Source: Burkholderia sp. GAS332 | Lineage (GTDB): Bacteria > Pseudomonadota > Gammaproteobacteria > Burkholderiales > Burkholderiaceae | NCBI GenBank assembly: GCA_900142905.1 | Contig: FSRV01000001.1 | Location: forward strand, 1,798,001 to 1,862,000 | Reading direction: 5' to 3' | Length of the DNA: 64,000 bases | Part shown: piece by piece, positions 32,787-43,169 of the stretch | How the letters are laid out: every line of letters begins with the position of its first letter | How positions within the stretch are numbered: the stretch's first letter is position 1 | Notes under the pieces: generated by a model | Database searches by the model: none | Seen by the model: only the letters and a program-made list of their open reading frames with translations | What the model was told of the DNA's origin: nothing | Position numbers and translations under genes: made by a program

Positions 32787-32912
32787 CTCAAGCGCGGATC
32801 CGAAGGCGCGGCCTCGAAGGCGCGGCCTCGAAGGCGCGGCCTCGAAGGCGCGGACTCAAAGGCGCGGACTCGAAGGCGCAGACCCGCAGACGCAGACCCG
32901 CAGACGCAGACC
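32787..32912. repeat. 14-base tandem repeat array, nine units
   Basis: Nine back-to-back 14-base units fill 32787-32912. Units 2-4 are CGAAGGCGCGGCCT exactly; unit 5 ends GGACT, unit 6 is CAAAGGCGCGGACT, and units 7-9 drift to CGCAGACGCAGACC; unit 1 (CTCAAGCGCGGATC) is degenerate. The period is not a multiple of three, and frames through it are low-complexity Arg/Ala/Asp strings without start signals, so I regard it as non-coding. It occupies the divergent region between the AraC gene and rraA. Confidence 0.9.
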
Positions 32913-33001
32913 CAAACCCACCGCGGGCTTCTCATTGTAGGTGTTACGTCGGAGTCAACGTTGCATAATGTCCAGATTGCACCGATCCCGAGGAGACCCC
33001 C

Positions 33002-33496
33002 ATGAGCTTTGCAACCGCTGATTTGTGCGATGCACACGAGGACCAACTGGCGCTCGGCACGCTGCGTGTGCTCGAGCCGGTGTTTCATCTCTTCAGTCGC
33101 GCCGAGTGTTTCAGCGGCGAGGCGGTCACGCTAAAGGTGTTCGAAGACAACGCGCTCGTGCGCGCCACGCTCGAAGAGAAGGGCGCGGGCCGGGTGTTGG
33201 TGGTCGATGGCGGTGGCAGCCTGCGTTGCGCGCTGGTAGGCGGCAACCTTGCGCAAATCGCCGAACAGAATGGCTGGGCGGGCATCGTGCTGAACGGCTG
33301 CGTGCGCGATACGCTGGAGCTCAATGAAGTCAATGTCGGCGTGGCGGCGCTGGCGACCTGCCCACGGCGTGGCCAGAAACGCGGCACGGGCGAGCGCGAC
33401 GTGCCGGTGCAATTGCCGGGCGCGCTGGTCCGTCCGGGCGAATGGATCTATGCGGATATCGACGGCGTGCTGGTGGCGAGCGCGTCGCTGAACTGA
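33002..33496 (+). CDS. rraA: RraA-family protein (regulator of RNase E activity / aldolase-like fold)
   Basis: A 164-residue protein with [14 protein letters not shown] at the start, [20 protein letters not shown] and the conserved [16 protein letters not shown]. This is RraA, which in E. coli binds RNase E and inhibits it. Many homologues in the family are instead 4-hydroxy-4-methyl-2-oxoglutarate aldolases; the GCVRD stretch occurs in both, so function as an aldolase is possible. A strong ribosome-binding site (GAGGAGA) precedes the ATG. Confidence 0.9.
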   Translation: MSFATADLCDAHEDQLALGTLRVLEPVFHLFSRAECFSGEAVTLKVFEDNALVRATLEEKGAGRVLVVDGGGSLRCALVGGNLAQIAEQNGWAGIVLNGCVRDTLELNEVNVGVAALATCPRRGQKRGTGERDVPVQLPGALVRPGEWIYADIDGVLVASASLN

Positions 33497-33551
33497 AGCC
33501 CCGGCAACAGCCGAGGCAAGCCAAACCCATACTCAAGGAGAGCGAACAACG

Positions 33552-33953
33552 ATGCAGACCGTCTTTGTCTACGGCACGTTGCGTGCCGGTGAAGTGAACG
33601 ACCTCAGGAATGCTGCGGCGCGCAACGAGATCGCCGCACCGAATCTGCTTGGCACGGCCACGGTGCGCGGCCATCTATTCGACTTCGGCTTGTACCCGGG
33701 CCTGGTGGTCGACGAGGGCGGCGTGGACGTCACGGGCGACGTCTACGAAATCGACGATGAACTGGTCGCGGTGCTGGACGAGATCGAAGCGGTGTATCCC
33801 GGTGTCGAAGATCGATTCCTCGCGCGAGAAGTGATGGTGAAAGTAGACGGCAACGTCGTGAACTGCCGCTTCTATCCCGTCGCGCCCAATGCGGTAAAGG
33901 GCCTCCCGGAAATCAGGTCGGGCGATTGGGTCGAGTATCGCAGCACGCGCTGA
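33552..33953 (+). CDS. Gamma-glutamylcyclotransferase-like (YtfP/AIG2 family) protein
   Basis: A 133-residue protein beginning with VFVYGTLRAGEVN, the diagnostic YGTLRxG motif. A conserved acidic residue is expected in YEIDDELVAVLDEIEAVYPG, and the strand VKVDGNVVNCRFYPV follows. AGGAGAG precedes the ATG. It lies 55 bases after rraA on the same strand, so the two are probably co-transcribed. Enzymatic substrate is unproven for most members. Confidence 0.85.
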   Translation: MQTVFVYGTLRAGEVNDLRNAAARNEIAAPNLLGTATVRGHLFDFGLYPGLVVDEGGVDVTGDVYEIDDELVAVLDEIEAVYPGVEDRFLAREVMVKVDGNVVNCRFYPVAPNAVKGLPEIRSGDWVEYRSTR

Positions 33954-34053
33954 GGGGCGGCATGGCTGGCTCACGGTGGGCGCGTCGCCAGCACCTCCGC
34001 AAGCATGACGAGCAGCACACTGCGAACGCGCCACGAGCCCACCGCGGGCACAT

Positions 34054-34090
34054 AAAAAAACGGCCCGGCAGGCATATGCCTGTCGGGCCG
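34054..34090 (-). terminator. Terminator of aceB
   Basis: Long hairpin CGGCCCGGCAGGCATATGCC/TGTCGGGCCG: arms 34061-34073 and 34078-34090, with seven As on the left that give a T-run in the minus-strand transcript. It lies about 125 bases past the aceB stop. Confidence 0.85.
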
Positions 34091-34214
34091 TCCGGTCGGT
34101 CAGCCTTGCGACCCAGGCCGCTCTTTCATCTTGCGTGGCTGGTGGAAGCGGGCCTGGTACGACGTCGATACTGCTGTGCACCATCAGGCTGATGCCTGAG
34201 GCCGTTCAGATGCC

Positions 34215-35825
34215 TCAGATTTCCTCGTACAGCGGCAGCGTCAGGAAGTCGGTGAACTGCTCCGACGTCGACATGTCTTCGAAGATTTGTGCGGCGCGAT
34301 CGTACGGCTTCGTATCGCCGCCGACTGCCTGCTTCACCTTGTCGAGCTCTTCTGCCGACAACTCGCGCACCAGCTCGGGCGTGACTTTGCGGCCGTCTTC
34401 GAGCTTGCCCTTCGGCGAACGCAGCCATTGCCACACTTGCGAGCGCGAGATCTCCGCGGTGGCGGCGTCTTCCATCAGGTTGTGAATCGGCACGCAGCCG
34501 TTGCCCTCGAGCCACGAGCCCAGGTAGTGAATGCCGACGTTGATGTTGTTGCGCAAGCCCGCTTCGGTGATCGACGCTTCCGGGCGGAAATCCATCAGGT
34601 CGGCTGCTGTGACGAGCACGTCGTCGCGCTGCTTGCCGATCTGGTTCGGCTTGTCGCCGAGCACCTTGACGAATTCTTCCATCGCGATCGGCACGAGGCC
34701 CGGATGCGCGACCCAGCCACCGTCGTAACCGTCGCCCGCATCGCGCGCCTTATCGGAGCGCACACCGCCCATTGCCTTGTCGTTCGCCGCCGGATCGTTC
34801 TTGATCGGGATCAGCGCGCTCATGCCGCCGATTGCCGGTGCGTTGCGGCGATGGCAGGTCTTCAGCAACAGCAGCGCGTAAGCACGCATGAACGGCGAGG
34901 TCATCGTGATCTGCGAGCGGTCGGCGAGGCAGAAGTCGCGGTCGTTCTTGAACTTCTTGATGGCCGAAAAGATGTAGTCCCAACGGCCGGCGTTCAGACC
35001 TGAACTGTGCTCGCGCAGTTCGTACAGGATCTCGTCCATTTCGAACGCGGCGACGATCGTTTCGATCAGCACGGTCGCGCGAATCGTGCCGCGCGGCACA
35101 CCGACGGCTTCCTGCGCCGCGAGGAAGATGTCGTTCCACAGGCGCGCTTCCAGATGGCTCTCCATCTTCGGCAGATAGAAGTAGGGCGCCGTGCCGCGCG
35201 CGACCTGTTCTTTCGCGTTGTGAACCATGAAGAGCGCGAAATCGAAGATGCCGCCGGAGACGCGCGTGCCGTCCACCGTCACATGCTTTTCGTCCAGATG
35301 CCAGCCGCGCGGACGCACGATCAGCGTGGCGATCTTGTCGTTCAGTGTGTACGACTTGCCGTTCTGTTCGAGCGAAATCGTGCGGCGCACCGCATCCTTC
35401 AGATTGATGTGGCCGGTAATCTGGTTGTCCCAGCTCGGCGCATTCGAATCTTCGAAGTCGGTCATGTACGAATCCGCGCCCGAATTCAGTGCGTTGATGA
35501 TCATCTTGCGCTCGACCGGGCCGGTGATTTCCACGCGGCGGCATTGCAGATCCTGCGGCAGCGGCGCGATCTTCCAGTCGCCTTCACGCACGCTTTTCGT
35601 TTCAGCGAGGAAGTCGGGACGCTCGCCGGCGTCGAGCCGCTTCGTGCGCTCCACGCGAGCCTGCAAGAGCTGCTGACGGCGCGGTTCGAACGTGCGATGC
35701 AGCGCGGCGACGAGCTCAAGCGCTTCGCGGGTGAGGATCGCTTCATAGCCCGGCTTGATCTCAGCCGTGATTTCCATGCCTTGCGGCAGCGGCAACAATG
35801 ATTGCGATGACAGCGGATTGGCCAT
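34215..35825 (-). CDS. aceB: Malate synthase A
   Basis: A 536-residue enzyme that condenses glyoxylate with acetyl-CoA to malate, the second step of the glyoxylate shunt. Family regions include GDWKIAPLPQDLQCRRVEIT, NSGADSYMTDFEDSNAPSWD, RPRGWHLDEKH and GDGYDGGWVAHPGLVPIA. The start at 35825 is set by AGGAGA upstream; the open frame runs 29 codons further without a ribosome-binding site. The isocitrate lyase gene is about 3 kb away on the same strand. Confidence 0.97.
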   Translation of the reverse strand: MANPLSSQSLLPLPQGMEITAEIKPGYEAILTREALELVAALHRTFEPRRQQLLQARVERTKRLDAGERPDFLAETKSVREGDWKIAPLPQDLQCRRVEITGPVERKMIINALNSGADSYMTDFEDSNAPSWDNQITGHINLKDAVRRTISLEQNGKSYTLNDKIATLIVRPRGWHLDEKHVTVDGTRVSGGIFDFALFMVHNAKEQVARGTAPYFYLPKMESHLEARLWNDIFLAAQEAVGVPRGTIRATVLIETIVAAFEMDEILYELREHSSGLNAGRWDYIFSAIKKFKNDRDFCLADRSQITMTSPFMRAYALLLLKTCHRRNAPAIGGMSALIPIKNDPAANDKAMGGVRSDKARDAGDGYDGGWVAHPGLVPIAMEEFVKVLGDKPNQIGKQRDDVLVTAADLMDFRPEASITEAGLRNNINVGIHYLGSWLEGNGCVPIHNLMEDAATAEISRSQVWQWLRSPKGKLEDGRKVTPELVRELSAEELDKVKQAVGGDTKPYDRAAQIFEDMSTSEQFTDFLTLPLYEEI

Positions 35826-35908
35826 GGTTTCTCCTTGGTCGGTCAGATTGCAAAGGTGCAAATGTTGAAATGAAACTGAATTGCGTCGTGGGATCCCGGG
35901 GGGAGTGG

Positions 35909-36739
35909 TCATGCGCCAGGGCTGTGGCGCGTGCGGCTGCCGCCGGGATTGCCCGTGCCGCTGGTGCGGCCGGGCGACGCGCGGGACTTCAGAAAAGCGA
36001 GCAGATCGTTCATGCCTCCGCCCGTGCCATTCGGCGTGACGCCCAGTTCTTCGGCTGGTGCGTTTTGCCGGTTAAGCCAGAAAGTGGTGAAGCCGAACCA
36101 GCTCGCGCCTGCCACGTCCCAGCCGTTCGACGACACGAAGACGATCTCGCGCGGCTCGGCGTTGAAGGTGGACGTGCCGAGCGCGTAGGCCGCGGGCGAG
36201 GGTTTGTAGGCGCGTACTGTGTCGACGGATAGAACATGGTCAAACAGGCCCGTCATGCCGGCGCTCTTCACGGCGACGTCGAGCATTTGCGGATTGCCGT
36301 TCGAGAGGATCGCGAGACCAGGCCGTGAGCCGGCTTTGCCACTCGCAGACGCAGAAGCAGGCGATGCCGAAGGCGCGTCGCGCAACTGGCGCAGCGCGGG
36401 CACGGCATCGGGAAAAGCGGACAGGCAGGCATATTCGTCCATCAAACGCTTCTCCGCGGCACGGTCCAGCGTGAGGTGCAGTTTCCTGGCGGCGAAACGC
36501 AAGGCGTCGAGGGTGATGTCCCAGAACGGCCGGTAATGCGCGCCGGGCGCGCTGGCCGAAGCGGCGAGCGTACGCAGCTGCGTGTATTCGATCTGTTTTT
36601 GGCGCCACAACTGCGAGAGCGCGTCGCCGTGGCCGGGGAACATCTGCTCTGCGGCAGCGATCACCGAATGCACGTCGAACAGCGTGCCGTATGCGTCGAA
36701 AATGACTGCTTTAGGGGGGAGTGTCGTTGTGGCCGACAT
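35909..36739 (-). CDS. (S)-2-haloacid dehalogenase (HAD superfamily, type II)
   Basis: A 276-residue HAD enzyme. The nucleophile is Asp15 in VIFDAYGTLFD, followed by the substrate-loop arginine in LWRQKQIEYTQLR, then LAILSNGNPQML, the lysine in RAYKPSPAAYAL and FVSSNGWDVAGA. These are the full set of L-2-haloacid dehalogenase motifs. It should convert 2-haloacids to 2-hydroxyacids (haloacetate to glycolate). An Ala/Ser-rich insert (about residues 123-140) and a disordered tail of about 25 residues are unusual. It lies 83 bases upstream of aceB on the same strand, so co-transcription is possible and metabolically sensible. Confidence 0.88.
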   Translation of the reverse strand: MSATTTLPPKAVIFDAYGTLFDVHSVIAAAEQMFPGHGDALSQLWRQKQIEYTQLRTLAASASAPGAHYRPFWDITLDALRFAARKLHLTLDRAAEKRLMDEYACLSAFPDAVPALRQLRDAPSASPASASASGKAGSRPGLAILSNGNPQMLDVAVKSAGMTGLFDHVLSVDTVRAYKPSPAAYALGTSTFNAEPREIVFVSSNGWDVAGASWFGFTTFWLNRQNAPAEELGVTPNGTGGGMNDLLAFLKSRASPGRTSGTGNPGGSRTRHSPGA

Positions 36740-36917
36740 TGCCGTGCACTCCTATCAGAGGTCAGGACGAATTGTATTAGTGATGGTCTACGCTAAAAAA
36801 GAGGCTAAAGATCACTTGATCTTTTACTTTCATACACCTAATCTGACGCGCACCGACCACTTTCCCGCGCAACCCTCCAAGGGGACTTCCTTTGGGGCGC
36901 TGCGGCTCCGCCCGCTC

Positions 36918-37820
36918 ATGGACCGTTTCAAACAGATCGAGACTTTCGTCACCGTCGCGGCGAAGGGCAGCCTGTCCGCCGCGGCGCTCGCCGAAGGCGT
37001 CGCGCCCGCCATCATCGGCCGCCGCATCGACGCGCTCGAAGAGCGCCTCGGCGTCAAATTGCTGGTCCGCACCACGCGCAAGATCACGCTGACCTTCGAG
37101 GGCTCGGCGTTTCTCGAAGATTGCCAGCGCGTCATCCATGACATGCAGAACGCCGAAGCCAGCGTATCGGCGGGCGGCGTGAAGGCGAGCGGCCACTTGC
37201 GGCTGTCGGCGCCGGCCGGGTTCGGGCGCCGGCATGTTGCGCCGCTGGTGCCGGCCTTTACCGTCGCGCATCCGGATGTGTCCATTACGCTCGACCTGTC
37301 CGACCGGCTGGTCGACCTCGTCAACGAGGGGTTCGACTGCGCGGTGCGTCTGGGCGAGCTGCCGGATTCGTCGCTGGTGTCGCTCAAGCTCGGTGAGAAC
37401 CGGCGCGTGTGCGTGGCTTCGCCGTCGTATCTGAGCCGGCGAGGTTCGCCGCACTCGCTGGCCGATCTTGCGCACCACAACTGCCTCGCACTCGGCGCGA
37501 GCGCCAATCAGCAGCGCGGCTGGGTGTTCCAGCAGGGCGACAAGGTCGTGTCGATCAAGGTGTCCGGTACGATGGAATGCTCGGACGGCGCCGTGTTGCA
37601 CGAGTGGTGCCTCGAAGGGTATGGGCTCGCGTGGCGCTCGTGGTGGGAAGTCGGCACGGATATCGCGGCTGGCCGGCTCGTCAGTGTGCTCGATGAGTTC
37701 GCCGCGCCGCCGATCGGTATCCATGCGGTTTTTCCGCAGCGGCGGCATTTGCCGCTGCGGGTTCGGTTGTTTCTGGACTTTCTCAAGCATACGTACGGCC
37801 AACCTGATTACTGGGGCTGA
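36918..37820 (+). CDS. LysR-family transcriptional regulator
   Basis: A 300-residue LysR protein. The winged helix-turn-helix is FKQIETFVTVAAKGSLSAAA to LGVKLLVRTTRKITLTFEG, and the effector domain starts near GHLRLSAPAGFGRRHVAPL. The frame is open far upstream, but ATG 36918 matches normal LysR N-termini. It is divergent from the dehalogenase/aceB unit and probably regulates it. The effector is unknown. Confidence 0.9.
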   Translation: MDRFKQIETFVTVAAKGSLSAAALAEGVAPAIIGRRIDALEERLGVKLLVRTTRKITLTFEGSAFLEDCQRVIHDMQNAEASVSAGGVKASGHLRLSAPAGFGRRHVAPLVPAFTVAHPDVSITLDLSDRLVDLVNEGFDCAVRLGELPDSSLVSLKLGENRRVCVASPSYLSRRGSPHSLADLAHHNCLALGASANQQRGWVFQQGDKVVSIKVSGTMECSDGAVLHEWCLEGYGLAWRSWWEVGTDIAAGRLVSVLDEFAAPPIGIHAVFPQRRHLPLRVRLFLDFLKHTYGQPDYWG

Positions 37821-38058
37821 GCGTGGCGGAGGTGCGGCCGAGGTGCGACTGGGGTCCGGCGGCCTGGCACGAGGCTCCTTGTGCACGCCTCGCGCAACCG
37901 TTGCGACGATCCACGCAGCGGGTTTGCGATATGCGGACAGACCCGCACGACGGCCTTGAGCGCTTTTCTGCGAACTACAATCGATTGAAGCGGCTTCCTT
38001 CTAGGCCGATCGTGGGACGCTGACGCCGTGCTGCACGCAGCCGGCGACGGAGGGCATC

Positions 38059-38493
38059 ATGTTCAGGCACATCCTGGTTCCGACCGATGGTTCAGACCTG
38101 TCACGCAAAGCGATAGACGGCGCCATCGATCTCGCGCAGGTCGTCGGCGCTCGCATCACTGCTTACGCGTGTCTGCCGCAATATCCGTACTCGCCGTTCT
38201 CCGACGTGGTGATCGAGCCGCCGGTCGAGTTTCTGCAGCGCAGCGAGCGTGAAGCGCACGTGCATCTGCGGGAAGTGGAGCTGGCCGCGCGCCGTGTCGG
38301 TGTCGCGTTCGACAGCCGCACCAGCGTGCATCCGGCGCCGTATCTCGGCATCATCGAAGCGGCCGAGCAGGGTGGCTGCGACGTGATTTTCATGGCGTCG
38401 CATGGACGGCGCGGCCTCGGCAGCCTGCTGATCGGTAGCGAGACGCAGCGGGTCCTGACGCATACGAAGATTCCGGTGATCGTGTACCGCTGA
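38059..38493 (+). CDS. Universal stress protein (UspA family)
   Basis: A 144-residue single-domain Usp. It starts MFRHILVPTDGSDLSRKAI and ends with the ATP-binding pattern G-2x-G-9x-G-S in SHGRRGLGSLLIGSETQRVL, so it is an ATP-binding type. A GGAGG ribosome-binding site precedes ATG 38059. It stands alone between the LysR gene and aceA. Its role under stress cannot be specified. Confidence 0.92.
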   Translation: MFRHILVPTDGSDLSRKAIDGAIDLAQVVGARITAYACLPQYPYSPFSDVVIEPPVEFLQRSEREAHVHLREVELAARRVGVAFDSRTSVHPAPYLGIIEAAEQGGCDVIFMASHGRRGLGSLLIGSETQRVLTHTKIPVIVYR

Positions 38494-38536
38494 GGGACAC
38501 GTCTGCATTCCCCAGTGCGGGCAGATACGGCACAGC

Positions 38537-38567
38537 AAAAAAACGCGCCGGCGATGAGGCCGGCGCG
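38537..38567 (-). terminator. Terminator of aceA (possibly shared with the usp gene)
   Basis: Stem CGCGCCGGC (38544-38552) with GCCGGCGCG (38559-38567); seven As on the left give a T-run in the minus-strand transcript. It lies in the gap between the convergent usp and aceA genes. Confidence 0.8.
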
Positions 38568-38756
38568 TCCTGTGTCCGCCGCACAATGCGTTGTGCTGGC
38601 TTTGTCTGCACTGCTGCCATCACTTCCAGATTCCAGCCATCAGGGCAGACCGGCGTACTTCAGCCCTGATAGCTTTGCTCCTCCCTGACGGCGGCCCTCT
38701 AACGGAGCCGCTTTCTCGTCTGCCTTGCCGTTCTCGCGATCAGACCGCGAAGTCCC

Positions 38757-40061
<1,305 letters not shown>

Positions 40062-40397
40062 GGTGTGCTCCTTGGTGGCCTGTAATGAATGGTTGACTCT
40101 GGTCCCATGCAAGAAACTTGCGGTCTTCGTCGAAAGCGGCTGGCCCTTTTAGGCGTTTCGTTTCGTGAAGTCTTGTATAAGAGTCTAGGCAAACCGATGG
40201 CGCCGCAGTAGGCACGACGAAGCGTTTTTAGAATATTAATTTATGTTGAAAATCAATTGCTTATGATGATCGTTCCGCATTAAGAAACGCCTTCTTCCAT
40301 CTTGCAATAGGATATCTTGTGCCGTGCAGCACGGTTTTTTACGAGGCAAAAAAATTTTTCACATCGTGAAATTTGGGCGGTGACCCGAGTACGGACG
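40062..40397. other. Upstream region of aceA, no gene
   Basis: AT-rich patch at 40228-40290 (about AGAATATTAATTTATGTTG) unlike the high-GC surroundings, probably promoter and regulator-binding DNA of aceA. No ORF with family features and no promoter that I can fix. Confidence 0.5.
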
Positions 40398-40426
40398 AAA
40401 AAAAACCGGTGCCCGAGCACCGGTTT
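40398..40426 (-). terminator. Terminator of the RhlE-type helicase gene
   Basis: Stem AAACCGGTGC (40403-40412) with GCACCGGTTT (40417-40426), loop CCGA, with an A-run on the left that becomes a T-run on the minus strand. Confidence 0.85.
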
Positions 40427-40532
40427 CTTTCGACTGACGAACGGCGCAGGGCCGTCCGGGTCTTTTCAGGCCGCTTTACGTACTGAACGAGCCACGTAAA
40501 TCGCGTTTGCCTGATGATTGCTGAGTCGCTGC

Positions 40533-42158
40533 TTAGCTGCCGCGACGCGCCGTACGCGGGCCGTCGCTGCGGCGTGCGCCGTAGCCGCCGTCACGCGAAC
40601 CGCCGCCGAAGCCGCCTTCACGCGAACCGCCACCGAAGCCGCCTTCACGCGAACCGCCGCCGGCCGACTTGCCTGCCCAGCCGCCGCCGTTACCGGCCGG
40701 CTTGCCAGCACCGCTGCCGCTACCGAAGCGACGGCCAGCGCCACCATTGCCACCGCCCGGACGGCCGCGACCGCCAAAGCCAGGACGGCCACCGCCCGAC
40801 GGAGCCGACTTGCGCGGCTCGAAGCCTGCGACGACGTTGACCGGCAGCGGGGTGCGAACGAAACGCTCGATACGCTTCAACGCGCCTTGTTCCGCGTGGT
40901 GCACGAGGCTCACTGCGATACCCGAGCGGCCAGCACGGCCGGTACGGCCGATACGGTGCACGTAGTCTTCAGCGAACTTCGGCAGATCGTAGTTGAACAC
41001 GTGCGTGATGCCCGGGATGTCGATACCGCGAGCGGCGACGTCCGTGGCGACCAGCACGCGCACACGGCGCTCGCGCAGGGCCTTGATCGTGCGGTTACGT
41101 GCGCCTTGCGGCAGATCGCCGTGCAGAGCAGCCGATTCGAAACCGGCGTCGGCCAGACGGCCAGCCAGTTGGTCAGCGTCCATCTTGGTTGCCGTGAAGA
41201 CGATAGCCTGATCGAGGCCTTCGTCGCGCAGCAGATGATCGAGCAGACGATCCTTGTGATCGCGGTCGTCAACATAGTGGACGGTTTGCGCGATGTTGGT
41301 ACGTTGTTCGAGGCGTTGGACGATCTCGATCCGTTCCGGATCCTTCAGCAGACGGCCGGTCAGCGAACCGATCTTGCCGTCGAGCGTGGCCGAGAACAGC
41401 ATCGTTTGACGCGTAGCCGGCGTAGCGGCGACGATCGTTTCGATGTCTTCGATGAAGCCCATGTCGAGCATGCGGTCAGCTTCGTCGAGCACGAGGATCT
41501 GCAGTTGCGACAGATCGATACGGCCGCGTTCCAGGTGGTCGATCAAACGGCCCGGCGTAGCAACCAGGATTTCCGGGTTCTTTGCCAGCAGCATCAGTTG
41601 TTGACCATAAGCGACGCCGCCCAGAATGCTGACGGTGCGCAGACGCTTGAGGTGCTTGCCATACGTGGCAGCGGCGGTGGTGACCTGCATCGCGAGTTCG
41701 CGGGTCGGCGTCAGAACCAGCATGGTCGGACGGGCAACCGGTTGCGGACGGCGCGTGCGGGCACCGTCAGCCGGACGCGGCTCACGCGGCTGGCTGGCTT
41801 GGGCTTTTTGCAGTTGCGAGAAACGTTCGATAGCGGGCAGCATGAACGCGGCGGTCTTGCCCGAACCGGTCGGGCTCGACACCATCAGATCGCGGCCGGC
41901 GATGCCAGCCGGGATGGCGCGTTGCTGAACCGGAGTCGGGTTTTGATAACCAGCGGCGGTCAGGGCGGAGACGACATCCGCGGACAGACCGAGCGACGCG
42001 AACGACGGGCCGGTCGGCGCGGCGGCTTCTGCGGCGACAGCTTCCGGCGCGGCAGCGACTGCTGCGGCTTGCGCGGGTGCAACATTGCTGTCAACGAGAC
42101 CGAGGGCTTGATCGGCGATGGCGTTCAACGGGCTGCTGGGGGTATTGCTCGAAGTCAT
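40533..42158 (-). CDS. rhlE: DEAD-box RNA helicase, RhlE type
   Basis: A 541-residue helicase. An Ala-rich N-terminal extension of about 45 residues is followed by the Q motif PTPVQQRAIP, Walker A SPTGSGKTAAF, the DEAD box VLDEADRMLDMGF, SAT in MLFSATLDG, and HRIGRTGRAGRSG. The last 100 residues are Gly/Arg-rich and include three tandem copies of GGGSREGGF-like units encoded by 27-base repeats. The start at 42158 has AAGGA upstream. RhlE helicases act in ribosome assembly and RNA decay. The 578-base upstream gap may contain a long leader. Confidence 0.92.
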   Translation of the reverse strand: MTSSNTPSSPLNAIADQALGLVDSNVAPAQAAAVAAAPEAVAAEAAAPTGPSFASLGLSADVVSALTAAGYQNPTPVQQRAIPAGIAGRDLMVSSPTGSGKTAAFMLPAIERFSQLQKAQASQPREPRPADGARTRRPQPVARPTMLVLTPTRELAMQVTTAAATYGKHLKRLRTVSILGGVAYGQQLMLLAKNPEILVATPGRLIDHLERGRIDLSQLQILVLDEADRMLDMGFIEDIETIVAATPATRQTMLFSATLDGKIGSLTGRLLKDPERIEIVQRLEQRTNIAQTVHYVDDRDHKDRLLDHLLRDEGLDQAIVFTATKMDADQLAGRLADAGFESAALHGDLPQGARNRTIKALRERRVRVLVATDVAARGIDIPGITHVFNYDLPKFAEDYVHRIGRTGRAGRSGIAVSLVHHAEQGALKRIERFVRTPLPVNVVAGFEPRKSAPSGGGRPGFGGRGRPGGGNGGAGRRFGSGSGAGKPAGNGGGWAGKSAGGGSREGGFGGGSREGGFGGGSRDGGYGARRSDGPRTARRGS

Positions 42159-42736
42159 GAGAATCCTTGGTAAATCCTTGGTACACACGGAATTAAAACG
42201 TCGGCGCCAATCGGCATACCCAAGTCGTCGGATTCAGCGAGCAAAGAAGCAGCGAGCAAATCGAAAAACGGGGGCAGCTCGCGACAATAAAGGCGAGCTT
42301 TTCGTTAGAAGCTGTATCGGATGCGACATGCCAACACGGCGTGCCGCCAGCCTGGGACATGATCGCCCGTAGGGGGCTAGGCAGGAGGGGACAGGTTCTA
42401 AACTGGATTGGAGCTAAACGCTACGAGGCGCTGCGCCGCAAAGGCCGCTAGAGGAAAGCCGGGCAAAGCAGTGAAGCGCAGGCAGCATTGTATAGGGTTT
42501 TGTTGCACTGCGCCACCGTTAAGAAGTTTCCTGGCGGAAAACTTCCGTTTGGCTGCCCGAATCGGCTTAAGGCGCCTGCCCACTGGGTCTGTCTAAGGAC
42601 CCGCCCACTGGGCTACCTAACGGGGCGCCCCCGCAGGCAGGCTTAGGGACCACCTAAGCGATCTGCCTTGCCGGTGGCCATTCCGGGGCGGCTGCGGCCT
42701 GCCATTCCGACGACGGATTTCGCTATGGGGTCAGAT
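42159..42736. other. Long gene-free region upstream of rhlE
   Basis: No gene supported. GCCCACTGGG occurs twice 25 bases apart (42578-42587 and 42603-42612) as part of an imperfect tandem duplication, and GCCTGCC/GGCAGGC arms surround it. The minus-strand helicase transcript could have a long leader here. I found no promoter with correct spacing. Confidence 0.5.
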
Positions 42737-43006
42737 TCAGGCAGCAGCGCCGCTCTTGAGGGCTTCGATCAGTTCGACGTATTGCTGCTTCGCGGTGTCT
42801 GGAGCGGTGCCTTTGAGTGCGGCCCACGCATCGTACTTGTATTTGCCGACGATATCGGTGAAGCCGGGCTTGTCGCCGTGGACGTCGCCGTCGATGGCCT
42901 GCTTGTAGAGGGCGTAGAGGCGCAGCAGGGTAAGGTTGCCCGGGCGCTCCGGCAGTTGCTTTGCATCTTCCTGGGCTTGGACGAATTGCGCGTTGATGTC
43001 TGTCAT
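42737..43006 (-). CDS. Acyl-CoA-binding protein
   Basis: An 89-residue four-helix ACBP. Signature regions are LTLLRLYALYKQAIDGDV, DKPGFTDIVGKYKYDAW and LKGTAPDTAKQQYVELIEAL, with the conserved Tyr and Lys ligands. Bacterial ACBPs bind medium- and long-chain acyl-CoA esters in the cytoplasm. The start is MTDINAQFVQAQED at 43006. It is divergent from tsaB. Confidence 0.93.
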   Translation of the reverse strand: MTDINAQFVQAQEDAKQLPERPGNLTLLRLYALYKQAIDGDVHGDKPGFTDIVGKYKYDAWAALKGTAPDTAKQQYVELIEALKSGAAA

Positions 43007-43169
43007 GGTGGTTTTTGCCCGGTTTGCGGGGTTGGTTCTGGCTGGGCTGATGATCATAACAACTGCATGCTGCCGCGGGTGCCGAGGGCTTATTCCAAAC
43101 ATTTATTCCTGCCCGGCGGCTGAACCCAAAACCGCATCCGCACGCGCGGTGCCGATTACAATACGGTCC

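Noticed and set aside
32787..32912. CRISPR array
   Set aside because: Units are contiguous 14-mers without spacers, and no cas genes are present.
40518..42173. Long open frame antisense to the RhlE helicase
   Set aside because: It mirrors the helicase gene almost end to end and has no ribosome-binding site or domain.
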